Source: Didymella arachidicola (Eukaryota; Ascomycota; Dothideomycetes; Pleosporales; Didymellaceae). Taken from it: 64,000 nucleotides of DNA. Each line of letters opens with the position of its first letter. Within the stretch, counting starts at the first letter, position 1. The stretch is from positions 1,054,001-1,118,000 of the forward strand of contig CM049986.1 of assembly GCA_016630955.3 (NCBI GenBank). The letters are read 5' to 3'. The notes under the pieces were generated by a model, which did no database searches, was not told where the DNA came from, and worked only from the letters and a program-made list of their open reading frames with translations. Made by a program: the position numbers and the translations under genes. Below are positions 46,893 to 58,322 of the stretch, piece after piece.

Positions 46893-49800
46893 CCAGCAGG
46901 GGCGTTGTTGCCCGTACGAGGATGGCGTGTCATCAGGGGTCGTGAAGATGCAGTGTTCTTCATAAACTTCGGCCTTTGTTGACGAGATGCATTGTGGGGT
47001 GGGGCGTATTGCCCAGTTATGAGGAAATGGAGTACTGTGATAGACGAGGGTCATATGTGGACTTGATGGGGCACAGCCAGTCATCATACATGTCTCCGAG
47101 CGATCGTTGAAATACCAGTGGGGTCGGTAGCAGGCTGTAAACAGCCGCAGAACGACGCCACAGGAAATGCAGCGCCACGATCTGCAGCTATGGAGATGAA
47201 GGTCGCAACCGAGAGGACTGGACCGTCGTGCCTGGCGAGACGTTTGTGTCATTCCGGCACTGTAGAAATGAGCTGTCCAGCGAACACAGCAAGTGCCGCT
47301 GGCAGCCAGGATGACAGCAGATAGGTATGGGCCGTGTTGCAGTCATTGGCCGAAGTTTGAGTTCAGATGCTCCACGTAGGTGGGCGATGATGCGGTCTCC
47401 CGAAATGAAGGGACCTTGTCTTACCTGCCACAGCGTTCTTCGTCGTGAACGAAGGCATTGACATTGTTCTGGCGCACCGCTGCTCGTGAAGTATCGACCC
47501 CACCGAATAGCGGCGCCGGGCTGTTTCCAAGCTTTGGTATACGGCATTATCGATAGTCTCCAGAGCAATGGCAGGTGGACAGGCCGAGGAGTAGCGCTTC
47601 TCGGACGGAGCATCTTCTGCCGACATGAACATGCCATCCATGTGTCCATCAAACCCACGCACTCTCTTCTATTGACCAATGGCCCGCCAAAATTTCCGCC
47701 GCGGTTTCGCTTTGCACGCTGGGTGGGCGGATGAAAGCGGGAAGTAAAATGACAGGAGCGCTACTTGGCACATGTTTGAAAATGGACCGCATGGCCGGTC
47801 TCGGCACCGACGCTGGAGCTGGAGATTGCGTACACCAGCAAAATATGGTTACTGGTTTTCTTTTGCGTTGCGAAACATGCCAAACGACCCAAACGCTGGC
47901 CTCCAGCTGTGTGCTTCACGGTGGTACAATGCAGCCTAGCGTTCAATGGCAGTGAGGCCGCCCGTGCCGACCACTTCAGCGTCCACAGCGAGCACACCGT
48001 ACCCAGCGCTCGGCTATCGTTGCTATCTTTAAGATGCACCACACCCCAGCCAGTGCGCTGGCTGGACAGCTCGTTCAGGCACGGGTGATGACTTTGTTCG
48101 GCCTGAGCGCTGCTGATCCCCGCGGAAACTTGGAAGGGGTGGTGGCTGCACCAACCTGTACTGACTGCGATCTCAGCGCGGGCCCACCTGCCTATCCTTG
48201 ACGTCCCCTGCAATGCTCCTTCGAGACATTGTGGCAGCCTCACGCAGCGAAACAGACTGGCGTCTGGACGCTGGACCCTTGTGCCTGCCGCCGCCCTGCG
48301 CCCCTGCCATGATGCGTCACGTCAAAGAGCACCGCTGTCAGAGCCACCGACAGAGAGCCGGCGTTGCACCATGAAGGAGTGGGCTTCGAGAAAACACGAT
48401 CCCAGTGCGGCCCGAAGCTTTTCGCCGTTGAATCCTTCAGTTAGATCGGTCGCTGCACGCGCTACACTTGCAGCTGGTGTGCTAGGCGCTCGACTACGGG
48501 CGGACTACTCGTGACCGGCAGCCACTACGACTGATCGCGCAGGTGTGTAGCCAGTTCGTGCCTGCTCAGCACGAATTCAGTTAACCGCTGACTGCTACCA
48601 CCGGTGGTAGGTGCGAGGGCATCCACGCTGTGAATTTCATGCGTCACAGGGCGCAATGGGCGGCTCGAAGAACAAGGCTGATGCAGCGCGTTCCTGACGC
48701 AATCTCGCGGGGCACAGCCGTTATGAGACAGCTGCCAGAGGACGGCTTGGAAACCACCAGCCGCAAACCAGCACGGATGTGGACCGCTGTGAAAAGCGCT
48801 GGTTACTCAACAGTAGCATGGAGTGCGCACGCTGCACATGCGCGGCTAGCAACACACCTGTCCTCAGTCCGACCTCACCACCATCTCGCTCGCCCACGGC
48901 GCGGACTAAAGCAGCATCAACAGTTAAGACCCCGCAAAGAAGCGTTGCCGAGCCCTGCAACCCTGTCGTATAATCCCTGCTCACTCTACTGCGTCTGTCC
49001 CTGGAGCTCCCCTTATGCTTCAGACCAATCGAAACGCCAACATCTGCCTTAAGAGACGCCACGGCTCATGCCTTGCTCGTCGGCGGTTTCTTTGCTAGGG
49101 CCCTGGTCTCTTGCAAGCAGCCCTCCATGTTCGCGCACCGCTCACGGTCCCATCGAAAGGACCCCCTGGTTCCCAGTGCACCTGATCCAGAGAGCGTCGA
49201 TTCGCCCGCTCCCGCTCCGTCTCTCCTTCACGTCCCGAGCTACCCTATCCCTGTGGCTTGGTGCCTTTTGGGTCTCCTAGCCCTTGACGTTAGTCACGCA
49301 TCTTGTCGTGTAACGACTTGCTTCTAGATCCTCTAAAAGTTATCATGTTTCCCTAAGAATGGCCTTAGTCCATGTGTGGTCCAACCCCAGTTCTCACACT
49401 TCTCAAAAACTCGATTTACCCGGATCGTCCTCAGTAAAGTGCCGTCAAGCCTTTCCTGTCTGAATGATCTGTTCCCCTCCCCTTGCTGCATTCGCTCAAG
49501 CTCTCTCCGGCGGGTCCTAATCCTACTTACAAAGGGTTCCCCATCGCCGTATGCTCTCAGAGCTAGCCAACTGCTTATCACAACACGCTGCCCCATCACC
49601 AAGCACTTCACTCTTCAATCAGGCCTTATCATCTTGACCAAGTGTCTCCCTCAGCCCCACATCGAGTCTGGATCTCGATCACCAACCTCTTCTCTATCAA
49701 GCTTCACCGTGCCACACATCGTTCAAGGCTCATAGGGGCGAAACGCTGCTAAACTTCGCCACCCTCTGTTTCTCTTTCGAATCATTGGAGGCCAAGACTC

Positions 49801-49940
49801 TTCAGCCTGGCGGTGCCACCAGGTGAGTTCCAGTCTACTTGCAGCATCAGGCGCTGATGATGGTTACCTCGTACTAAACTGGCGCAGCAACACAATCAGC
49901 GCTACTATCTTTCTATCATCTATCTTTGGGAAAAGCACCA
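46893..49940. other. Long gene-free region upstream of the homeobox gene
   Basis: About 3 kb between HPR1 and the homeodomain gene. Open frames up to about 160 codons occur on both strands (for example 47188-47679 minus, 48630-49052 plus), but they overlap, are Arg/Ser/Pro-rich and match no family I know. The last 500 bases are pyrimidine-rich and probably include a long 5' leader. This may be regulatory DNA for the transcription factor. Confidence 0.5.
49823..49887 (+). other. Candidate 5'-UTR intron of the homeobox gene
   Basis: A GTGAGT donor at 49823, a TACTAAAC branch-point match and a GCAG acceptor at 49887 outline a 65-nt intron that ends 53 bases before the start codon. The elements look real but no transcript evidence is available. 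Confidence 0.45.
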
Positions 49941-51655
49941 ATGATTGACGGAAACTTCAACATTCCTCTGTCCCCTCCTACTTCGCCTCGCAATTCTGCG
50001 TACGGCATGTCTACAGTCGAAAACGAGTGGCAGTTTTCTAGTGTAAAGACAGAAGAGCACACACCGCCACATTCGGATTGCGACATGACGGCTCTCCAGG
50101 TCGAGGAAGCCACGAGCACATATGATCTCAAGCGGCCAACGATCAGATCCCACAAGAGCTTCCCTTATCTTCTCGACAGCAAATCACACAGCAATGGCTC
50201 TAGCTCACTACCAACCGTGGATGAAATTGAGCCGCACGACCTGCCTGCAGTGACCTTCGGTGGCTCAGCTCCCACTAGTCCAATCTCCAGGCTGACCCCG
50301 CCTTCTACCAACGATGGAAATGGAGAGGAGAGGGCAGAAGAGGAGGGTGATGACATTATCCTTGACGAAAAAGAGGAAGGTGCCGACAGTGACCTCAATG
50401 AGGAGGAGAAGCCAATGACAGCTGCCGAAATCCGAGCAGCTAAGCGCAAGATGAAGAGGTTCAGGCTCACTCACAACCAAACCCGTTTCCTCATGAGCGA
50501 GTTCGCTCGACAGGCTCATCCAGATGCTGCTCATCGCGAACGTCTTTCTCGCGAGATCCCCGGACTTAGCCCTCGACAAGTGCAAGTCTGGTTCCAGAAT
50601 CGGTAAGAATAGCACCCAAGACGCAAAGGAAGATGCTGATGAACATAGACGAGCGAAGCTCAAGCGCCTTACTAGCGATGATCGTGAACGCATGATGAGA
50701 TCTCGAGTTCTTCCAGACGACTTTGATATGGCACAGGCACTTCACGCTCCCTTTGGTAGCTCACACGGTTTGGGAACACCACTTGCTTCCCCCGCCGCAT
50801 TCGGCCAAGGATTCCCTGATAGTGCTATGATGCGACCCCTTAGCATCGACACCCTACGACGAACACTGGACCCCCACATGTCTTCTACAGGTATCAGCCC
50901 TGCTTTTGGTGGTTTCCAATTCACCCCGCCACAATCAGCAACGGATACACTCTCGCCCGCATCAGCTCACGACTCGCCTTTTGGCTTTCCCTCCGCACCT
51001 TTAGACACCAGCCCCAGGACATCGAACCCATTCTCCATCCCAGTGAGCACGCCTACGTCTTACTCTTCCCAACAATCTATCCCGCGTCTCGTGCTTCACG
51101 GCGACCGCATCACTAGGACTCGCGCTGGTACACTCGATTCGCCTCTTCGAACGAGCATGAGCTACTCTCACAGCGGCGAACTGACACAGTCTTCCCTGGA
51201 CTCGAGCAGCCACTCGGATGCTTCGCGAGCATTCTCCAGCTCAATGATGCCGTACGGCGTTGGATACTCATGTAAGTCTACTTCCGAGTGTTGCCTTCCT
51301 CAACAATGAACTAATCGTATCAGACGCTCCTATCCCCGGCTTCCAGGCTTCGAACCGGTTGCGTTCCTTCTCCAACGGTGTGCCCCGGCGTATTGAATTG
51401 AGCACCCACTACACTCCAAGCCGGAACGCTTCGACTCCACAAACCGCCCAATTCCCTTCGTACTCCAGTGCGCCTCTCGCCACATCAGTATCCTATGGCA
51501 TGCCCCAATTGAGCGCGCCCCACAACCTCTCCACATTCTCCAGCTCATACCTCCGCAACGATTCCGCACACAATGATCATTACTCTGGCGTAAGCTCCTC
51601 ACTCCGAGACATGCTCGAGCATTCCGACCACGGAAACGACGATCACAGCTACTGA
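49941..51655 (+). CDS. Homeodomain transcription factor
   Basis: DNA-binding regulator, nuclear. Exons 49941..50602, 50649..51271 and 51324..51655, 538 residues. The homeodomain spans about residues 170-229 with helix 3 reading QVQVWFQNRRAKLKR: Trp217, Phe218, Gln219 (position 50), Asn220 and Arg222 are all kept. Intron 1 (46 nt) splits the Arg codon after WFQN. Before the domain lie an acidic stretch (EERAEEEGDDIILDEKEEG) and a run of SPPTSP-type sites; after it a long Ser/Pro-rich tail with many SP/TP sites. Fungal homeodomain factors of this build control development and conidiation in several species, but the role here is unknown. The start is the first ATG in frame; the frame is open a few codons upstream without another ATG. 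Confidence 0.9.
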
Positions 51656-54600
51656 TCGGTAGCTTGTCTCCATACTATGTTCACATCCGGCGTTCAGCGC
51701 ATCAACAGGCGCATGGGCGGCAAACTATCAATTGAAGCGATCTAGAGCATGGCGTTGCTCACCATAACATGACTTCACGGCTATTCTGGCCAACACGGCT
51801 GTTCGTACCTCTTGCTTCGATCAATCCAGTGAGGATCTCTTCTCACACCGTAATCCTTCCGACAGGCTCGGGTTTTCGGCCTGTTCACACTTTCAATTCT
51901 TCCTTGTCCAACCGGAGCGAATGGCGCTTCTGGTATACCCTTCCTGTACGTATCTTGGTATCCCATTTCTTCAACCCTTGTCTCTAAAGAAATGGTGTTG
52001 TGTACACCGCCTCGTTTTCCACTACGGCCCATGTGCCTCCGTACTCCATACGATATTTCAATGCACCACAAAGTATCAAAGTAGAATGTCCACCATGACT
52101 ACCGATCAATGCAAGACGCCTTACAGAACAGAACACCTTGATTATCGCCCCACATGATGCATCGTATGATGATCATTCTCATGATGCTTTCCTTACAACC
52201 GTTCATCAGGAATGACGTTCCGGTCTCCTCACCATGGACAGGGTGATGACAGCGCGTACCTGCACTAATGGCCTCACCTTACTCGCACTGCTCTTCGTTC
52301 TTGCCACTAGCCTGCGGTCAGCCTGCACTAGGGCAAGGGTGAAGACCTAGCAAGGACCCCATCAGCACCTAAACAACGCGCGAGGCCTTAGCTGCAAACT
52401 TCAGAGCACACATGATCCTAGCTTCTGAACGGTATCAGGACCCTAGCTCACATTTTGGAAATCGTGCAGCGGATCTTGGACTTGGCCTGTGTTTGGACCT
52501 TGTCACGATACTTGGTCGTGGGCGCGGAGCCAATGGCTAAAACTCTCATGTCACCTGCTTACATCGGCTCGACTTGTCGGATCGTTGCTGCGCCCGCGAT
52601 CCAACGCTGTGTGCCTGCGCATCTTGCCTGGTTTCTGCGATGCTCTCACCACCCTTAGTCGTCTCTCTACCACAGGTCCGTAGCGTGCCTCGGGAATGCT
52701 AAACTAACGCAGCTACAATCGGGACCATCACACCGCCACATCTGCAGCAGCGAGCACTCGAAAACTTGGGGATCAGCGGCGTGCATCACAAAGCCGCGAT
52801 CAACAGATCACACGCCGACGTACAACCTGTTGTGCTGTGTAGAAGCTTTGGTAGCGATCGCCAGGCCTATCAAGCAGCCTGGCAGAAGCACGAAGCTAGC
52901 GACCCGTTCACGATGCCGCAATTCTGGAAAAATAAGAAAGAGAAAGCGAGACCCAATCAGCAGCGGTGACGGCGCGCCCAGCATCGATTTACCCTGAGCC
53001 TAGGATCTGCTCTAGCACACTTAGTCTACATCTGGTTCTCTCCCGCGGCTCCACGACGTGTTCGCCCTTCGCCGCCAGGGTCAAAGTCACTTGCGCAAAT
53101 CCATCCTCCGGCCAGCCAACGCACGCCGTTTAACAACTCCAATAGGGCGAAGGATGAACGTTCTGTGGCTCAAGGCCGCTGGCATTGGAGAAGAGCAAAG
53201 CGCGTTCGGAGGTAGACTTCCGCTGCTTCCCTGTTCCATGGTACCCGCCCTGTCCGATGACCCTCTTGCACATGCACTGTGCATGTCGAAAACGTGTGGC
53301 TGTAGATGGCATATGTTACTGACCACGTTTTCCCCGCAAAACGGAGAGATGTACAATCTGCAGCCTCGGACGAATCCATGAATGGGCATCGGGGTATATG
53401 GTGTTGTAACGCATGACTCGGTGCAAGGACCCACTATACTATACCATATTGCCGCCGCTACCATCCAGACTGGAACAAGCAATCATGGCAATTTAGCCAG
53501 TGGCACACCAAGCTTCATGCTTGCCCGTCGCAAAGCTGGACGTAAGGTTCGAGCTGGCAAGGCCCTCGGTTCCTGAAGCTAGAAGCCGAAATTAAGCAGG
53601 GCCGCTGGGCCGCTCCGTCTGGGGTAAAGTGTGGAGAAGCGACGCTGCAGTTAATTATTGGGGTGAATGATCATGCGGAGGCGAAGAGGCTGACTGAATG
53701 GAAGAGATGAGCCATGATCGAGGATGCAAAGCATTCTCAAAGGAACGATCCTCGCGTGGCTGCTGTCAGACTGGCCTGACAGCTGTACGATCTCATGCTC
53801 GTGTCGGGCTCGGAGCGCATGGGAGCTGACCCAGCTGCTATTCGCTTGTGCTTTTGACATGAGCTGGTATAGAACCGCGGCGCGCAATTGGCGGCATGTC
53901 GGTTCCAGCTCCCGGATCAAAGATGCGTAGAGCCGTTATGTAACTTTCGATAGTTTGATGAAGTGGAGCTGTGTGTGCTGGAACCGCTTGCCCGTTGTAT
54001 CCTCATAGATCTATCCGAACCAAAGCATCGTTGGACGCACGTACAATTCCTCCGACACCGCGGCGCGTAGGGCGGCGCAGTTGCAGTCAGTGCCGCTGCT
54101 GTGCTCTCGCTTGGATAAGAAGGTACGTACCGAGATTCCCTGCTCCTGCGGCTGGTATAGGAATCGTAGCCGCTTGCTAGCAGATATCGAGACTTTCCCC
54201 TTCTAGAAGTCGAGTCTACCTGGATGAAGGGGACGTGTCGTGAATGTGACGGGCCTTGCATTACTGCGTTTGCGTCATTCTTGTCCGCCATTGGCGCCCA
54301 ACGCGTGCAGGAAATGAAGGTGTGGAGCATCAGGAAATAGTAAGCAATGGAGATCCGGGGTTCGAACGGTCAGCCTTGTGCAATATCGCACACGCGAGCT
54401 TTGTGCATGCGCAGTTCAGCCGGTCATCTTGCACCACCATCGTGAACTCCTTTGAGACTTGTACAGCACGAGCGTCCGGTATGTCCCAGTCGCCTTACGC
54501 TTTCTACCAGTCAAGTGACACGGCCGGTATACCTCGCTTTTCCGAATACGCGATTGGCAGTTGCTTGCCAGCCGCCGGCAATTCTTGCTGTCCAGATGCA

Positions 54601-57600
54601 ACACGGAGTCGATGATACTGAGCTGATGTTATTGGTGGAACGAAAGTGCAGGCACTGTTGCTCACGTGTAGTCATGCGGTACTTGGAGCCTCTAGCTTGT
54701 ACACTTCACACGTCGGTTGGGCTCCGAGCGCAATGAACGGCGAAGTCATGTCGATGCTGCAGGTCGATGCAGCCTTGGCGAACGTGCCGAAGCGAAGACG
54801 AGACGGGAAGGAACTCTTATGGCGCAACACCTACGGTATTCGGTACTTGCAGCAACGCCTTATCTTACGCCAGCCCCCCTTCATCAGCCAGCAGCGCACG
54901 CAAGAACAGCGCTGAATGCGCACTCGTTTGGTGCTGTTTTTGGCTCCCGACCTGCCTTTTTGCTTCATGGGACGGGACGCAGAAGGATCAAAAGGGCTGC
55001 GCGAGGCGCCTCTAGTGCCCGGCAAATGCAAGCTGGGAAGTTTTGCAGCTGTATGATGTTGGGTCCCGAGGCTGTGCCCCAATACGACAGCCGATCATCG
55101 TATAACGGCGGGCGCCGTGAGCTTCTCTTGACCGCAGTCGCTGCCCGTACACAAGTTGCAACTCTTCGATGCTAGCCACTCGTACTGCGTCTGCCTAGGC
55201 GGACGGGTGGGTAGGAAAGTGGCGACGAGAGGTGGACGGGAAAGTGGCGACGAGAGGTGGACGGGAAAGTGGCGATGACAGGTGGGGACTTTGTGGCCAT
55301 GGGTGACTCGGGAGTCCTGGCAAGGGCTCGCCCCCAAAGCCGAGTTCAGGGCGTCACCGATGTTGGAGGATCGTGAGAAGAGATAGCGCTCTTCGCGCCT
55401 GCGAACGGTGCAAGAGCCAGCGCACCGAGGACAGTGGTTGTATTGGCATGCATATTGACGTTATCTCACCTCCTACCGCTTTCGACAATGAGCCCGCACC
55501 TAGCGCACGATGAGCGGTTCTGTCGCAAAGCTGTACTCCGGCGACCACAAGGCATGTCGTCAGGTCTCTGATCCTTTGTTCCTGGCGTTTCGTTCCCTTA
55601 CACGTGTGCCCGACAGCAGGTGCGTCGCACTGCAGCTGGACTTGCCAGACGGTCTTGGACATGTCGTGCCCCCAGTACCGACCCGCGGGCTGGTCATGCC
55701 CATTCGTACAGCATGTTGGAAGGGCTGCATGGAGGTAGCGGCGCTGTTGTGTCACCCTCCGGCATCCTTCAACGAGAGCGCATGTGTGAACAGAGCATGA
55801 GTCAAAGATATAAGAAAGAGAAGAAGACAAAGAGATAACATTGGTGGCCCAACGCTAGCCTTGGCCAACAGACCTTGGAGGCCTAAAGTATGCACTATGC
55901 TGGAGTCCCAGCTTGCTTGCTGTGTAGATCCAGAGCATATGTTGTTTCAAAGAGCGTCGCTGCTTTAGCGTGTGAATTTTATGGAGCATTCATTGCCTGG
56001 GGGAACTGTTGAGTTGGCTATATGCTTCGATCAAGAGCAAGAGCGTCTTAAACAGCAAAGTAGATGACTGCATGGCTGAAATTTTATTGTAGTTGGCGTA
56101 TAGACTGTTGAATCGACCTCGATCATGAGCAGTCTTCATCTTGGTACCCAGATCTACTTAGCGGCAATGGTAACGCAGAAGGAACAACTGCATCCAAAGA
56201 CCGGTGATGACACCGACACAGCAATTACTGATGTCTTTACCCTCCTTGAGACCCTGGGCTTCTGAGAGACGCTTTCCAGCCCAAAACTGTGCGTGTGAAG
56301 AGCGAAGTACCGCTCTCAACTATCGTACGGCTCAGTACTAAAGCTGTCACTGCCGTGCCACTTGCCGAAAGCAATCAGTGGTTAGCTCGAATCATAATAT
56401 CGACTTCAGCTCGCAACGATCCTGGCACACAAGATCGCGCACAGAGGGAATGGATCACAGAGACGTTGTTTGCGTCTTCACGGACCACTTCAGAGTATGC
56501 ACTTCCCCAATGACTTCAAGTCATACCTTAGGCCGGTCTTGGAAGGACTACGTGGCGCTGAACTTTGGGAGACGATAGACGAAGAAATTCAGCTTGTACC
56601 ACAGAAGTCTCTTCTGCAAAGCTCATAGCTCTTCAATGGCTGCCATGGGTATGGACGTGTGAAAAGGTTGAATGGTTTGTTTCTATGGGTGACGACCGAG
56701 TGGCTTTGATTGGGAATATGTGACCTGAGCAACGAGCAACACAGACTGTCAACAGTGAGAGCGAATGTATCTTTGCTGTGGTCAGAACCGGCGCCTGTAC
56801 TTGCTTCTCACTGATCTAAGGCATATACACTCCTGCGTGACGAATGGAACACTGCGACGAAAGAGCTCGATGCAGTCATCCATTGGTGCTCGTATTGGCT
56901 CATTGGCATCCAGGCAGCAACCGCTTATTGAGATGAGGCCAACACCAAGGAGTCAGACGTTCTGCCAGAATTCACCGGTTCTCTCAGCCTCAAATTCACT
57001 GACGATGATCTTGACTCACTGCGACCATGTGTGCGCCTTCCAGAAACCTTGGAATGTTTCCGATCTCCCGCGTTGGTCTGTCAGCCCGTTTGCGCTAGAC
57101 GGAGTTAAGGTGAAGGAGCTGATTGGCTGCCTTTTGTGCAAACCGTCGAGGGCGCCGTCATGCTGCATGAGCTCGCAGCAAAACAAAACGTCACCTGTTG
57201 AGAACGTCGGTCGATCGCAGCAGGCAAACAGATGCAGAGACACAGTGGATGGTTTGCAGAGGACGCGGCGTGCAGGCTCTCACACTCTCACAATGCTAGC
57301 AGGGCCCCTTTGTTTGCCTCGAAGCCACCTCCTGGCTGAGACGGTGCAACGAGCCACAGAGCTGAGAAACCGTGCTGTATCTGTTTGGACGCAGTTTCCA
57401 CTGACCTGGGCTTGGTGATGCACGCAGAGCGTTTGGCAGCGAGACACATCTGCCTCACCCCAACCGCCAACGGGTCGGCCGCAGACGTGGGGGATTGCTG
57501 GATAGGCAGCTTGTCCCCCGGAAAAAGGAAATAGACCGCCCCTGGGAGCGCTCGCCCGTGCTGGCGTGGCCCACGTCAAGGTGTTGGGGCGCAGTGTGAT

Positions 57601-58322
57601 GTTTGTGTGATTGCGGCTCGCCGCGAGGTCGCCCCACCGTGTCGATGGAGGCAAGAGCGAGCAGGCAGCATTGGACTCACGGCGTGCATCACTGCAGGAG
57701 CAGCAGTAAGTCGTCGCGCAGTTCAGGGCATGACTGTCGCGTGAATCAAGAGGCCGCTGGGGATGGGCGGGATGGGCAGGCCGGGCGGTGTTCAGACGGT
57801 GCGCGAATCACATGCGGGAGGACTCCATGGGTGGGCAGTGATGATCCCTGTGGTTCGCTAAGCCCGCGCTCAACTTGGGCGAACAATTTTCAAGTACGCT
57901 TCTTGCTCCCTTCACACCTCTTCATCGTGAAGACCTATCCAACATCTCCGCAGCGGGCTCTCTACCACGGGCCGCTTGCAATTTCACAGACGCGTCTGTT
58001 GAAATACTCCGAGGAGCACCTGTCACGACTCTTTTCACTGCCCTTCAGTGAAAGCGCTCGGACAGCCTCTTGCGTCGCCCTACTCCCAGGAGCCGACCCT
58101 TTCTTCGCCCAACGCGACCCACGCTCTCTTCTGCACTCGAGTCGCGCCCGCCGCCGGCTCCTAATAGCAGACAGACCGCCCCTGCGCTGAATCTGAGATT
58201 CGCCCGGCACCCCGCGCCCCTCTGCAGACCTCGTCCAGCGACTGCGCCCTCACCCGCACTCGCACCCGCACCGCCCGCCACCGCCACTCTCTCTCCCGCC
58301 GACGCCCCTCGCCCCGGTACTC
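51656..58322. other. 6.7-kb region without a secure gene
   Basis: The largest gap in the window. It holds the homeobox 3' flank, a 25-bp tandem repeat (55214-55287), a possible relict reading frame near 56.1-57.1 kb and, at its right end, the CT-rich promoter and leader of eIF4G (about 57850-58322). Open frames up to about 217 codons exist (for example 56765-57418 plus) but have no domain. No tRNA or rRNA seen. Confidence 0.5.
55214..55287 (+). repeat. 25-bp tandem repeat, three copies
   Basis: Units at 55214-55238, 55239-55263 and 55264-55287 start GGAAAGTGGCGACGAGAGG. The first two are identical; the third is diverged at the end. Confidence 0.85.

Noticed and set aside
47188..47679. 163-codon minus-strand open frame upstream of the homeobox gene
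   Set aside because: Arg/Ser-rich, overlaps other frames and matches nothing I know.
54330..54400. Possible tRNA, prompted by GGGGTTCGAACGG resembling a B box near 54358
   Set aside because: No matching acceptor stem or A box at the right distance; the arms do not fold into a cloverleaf.
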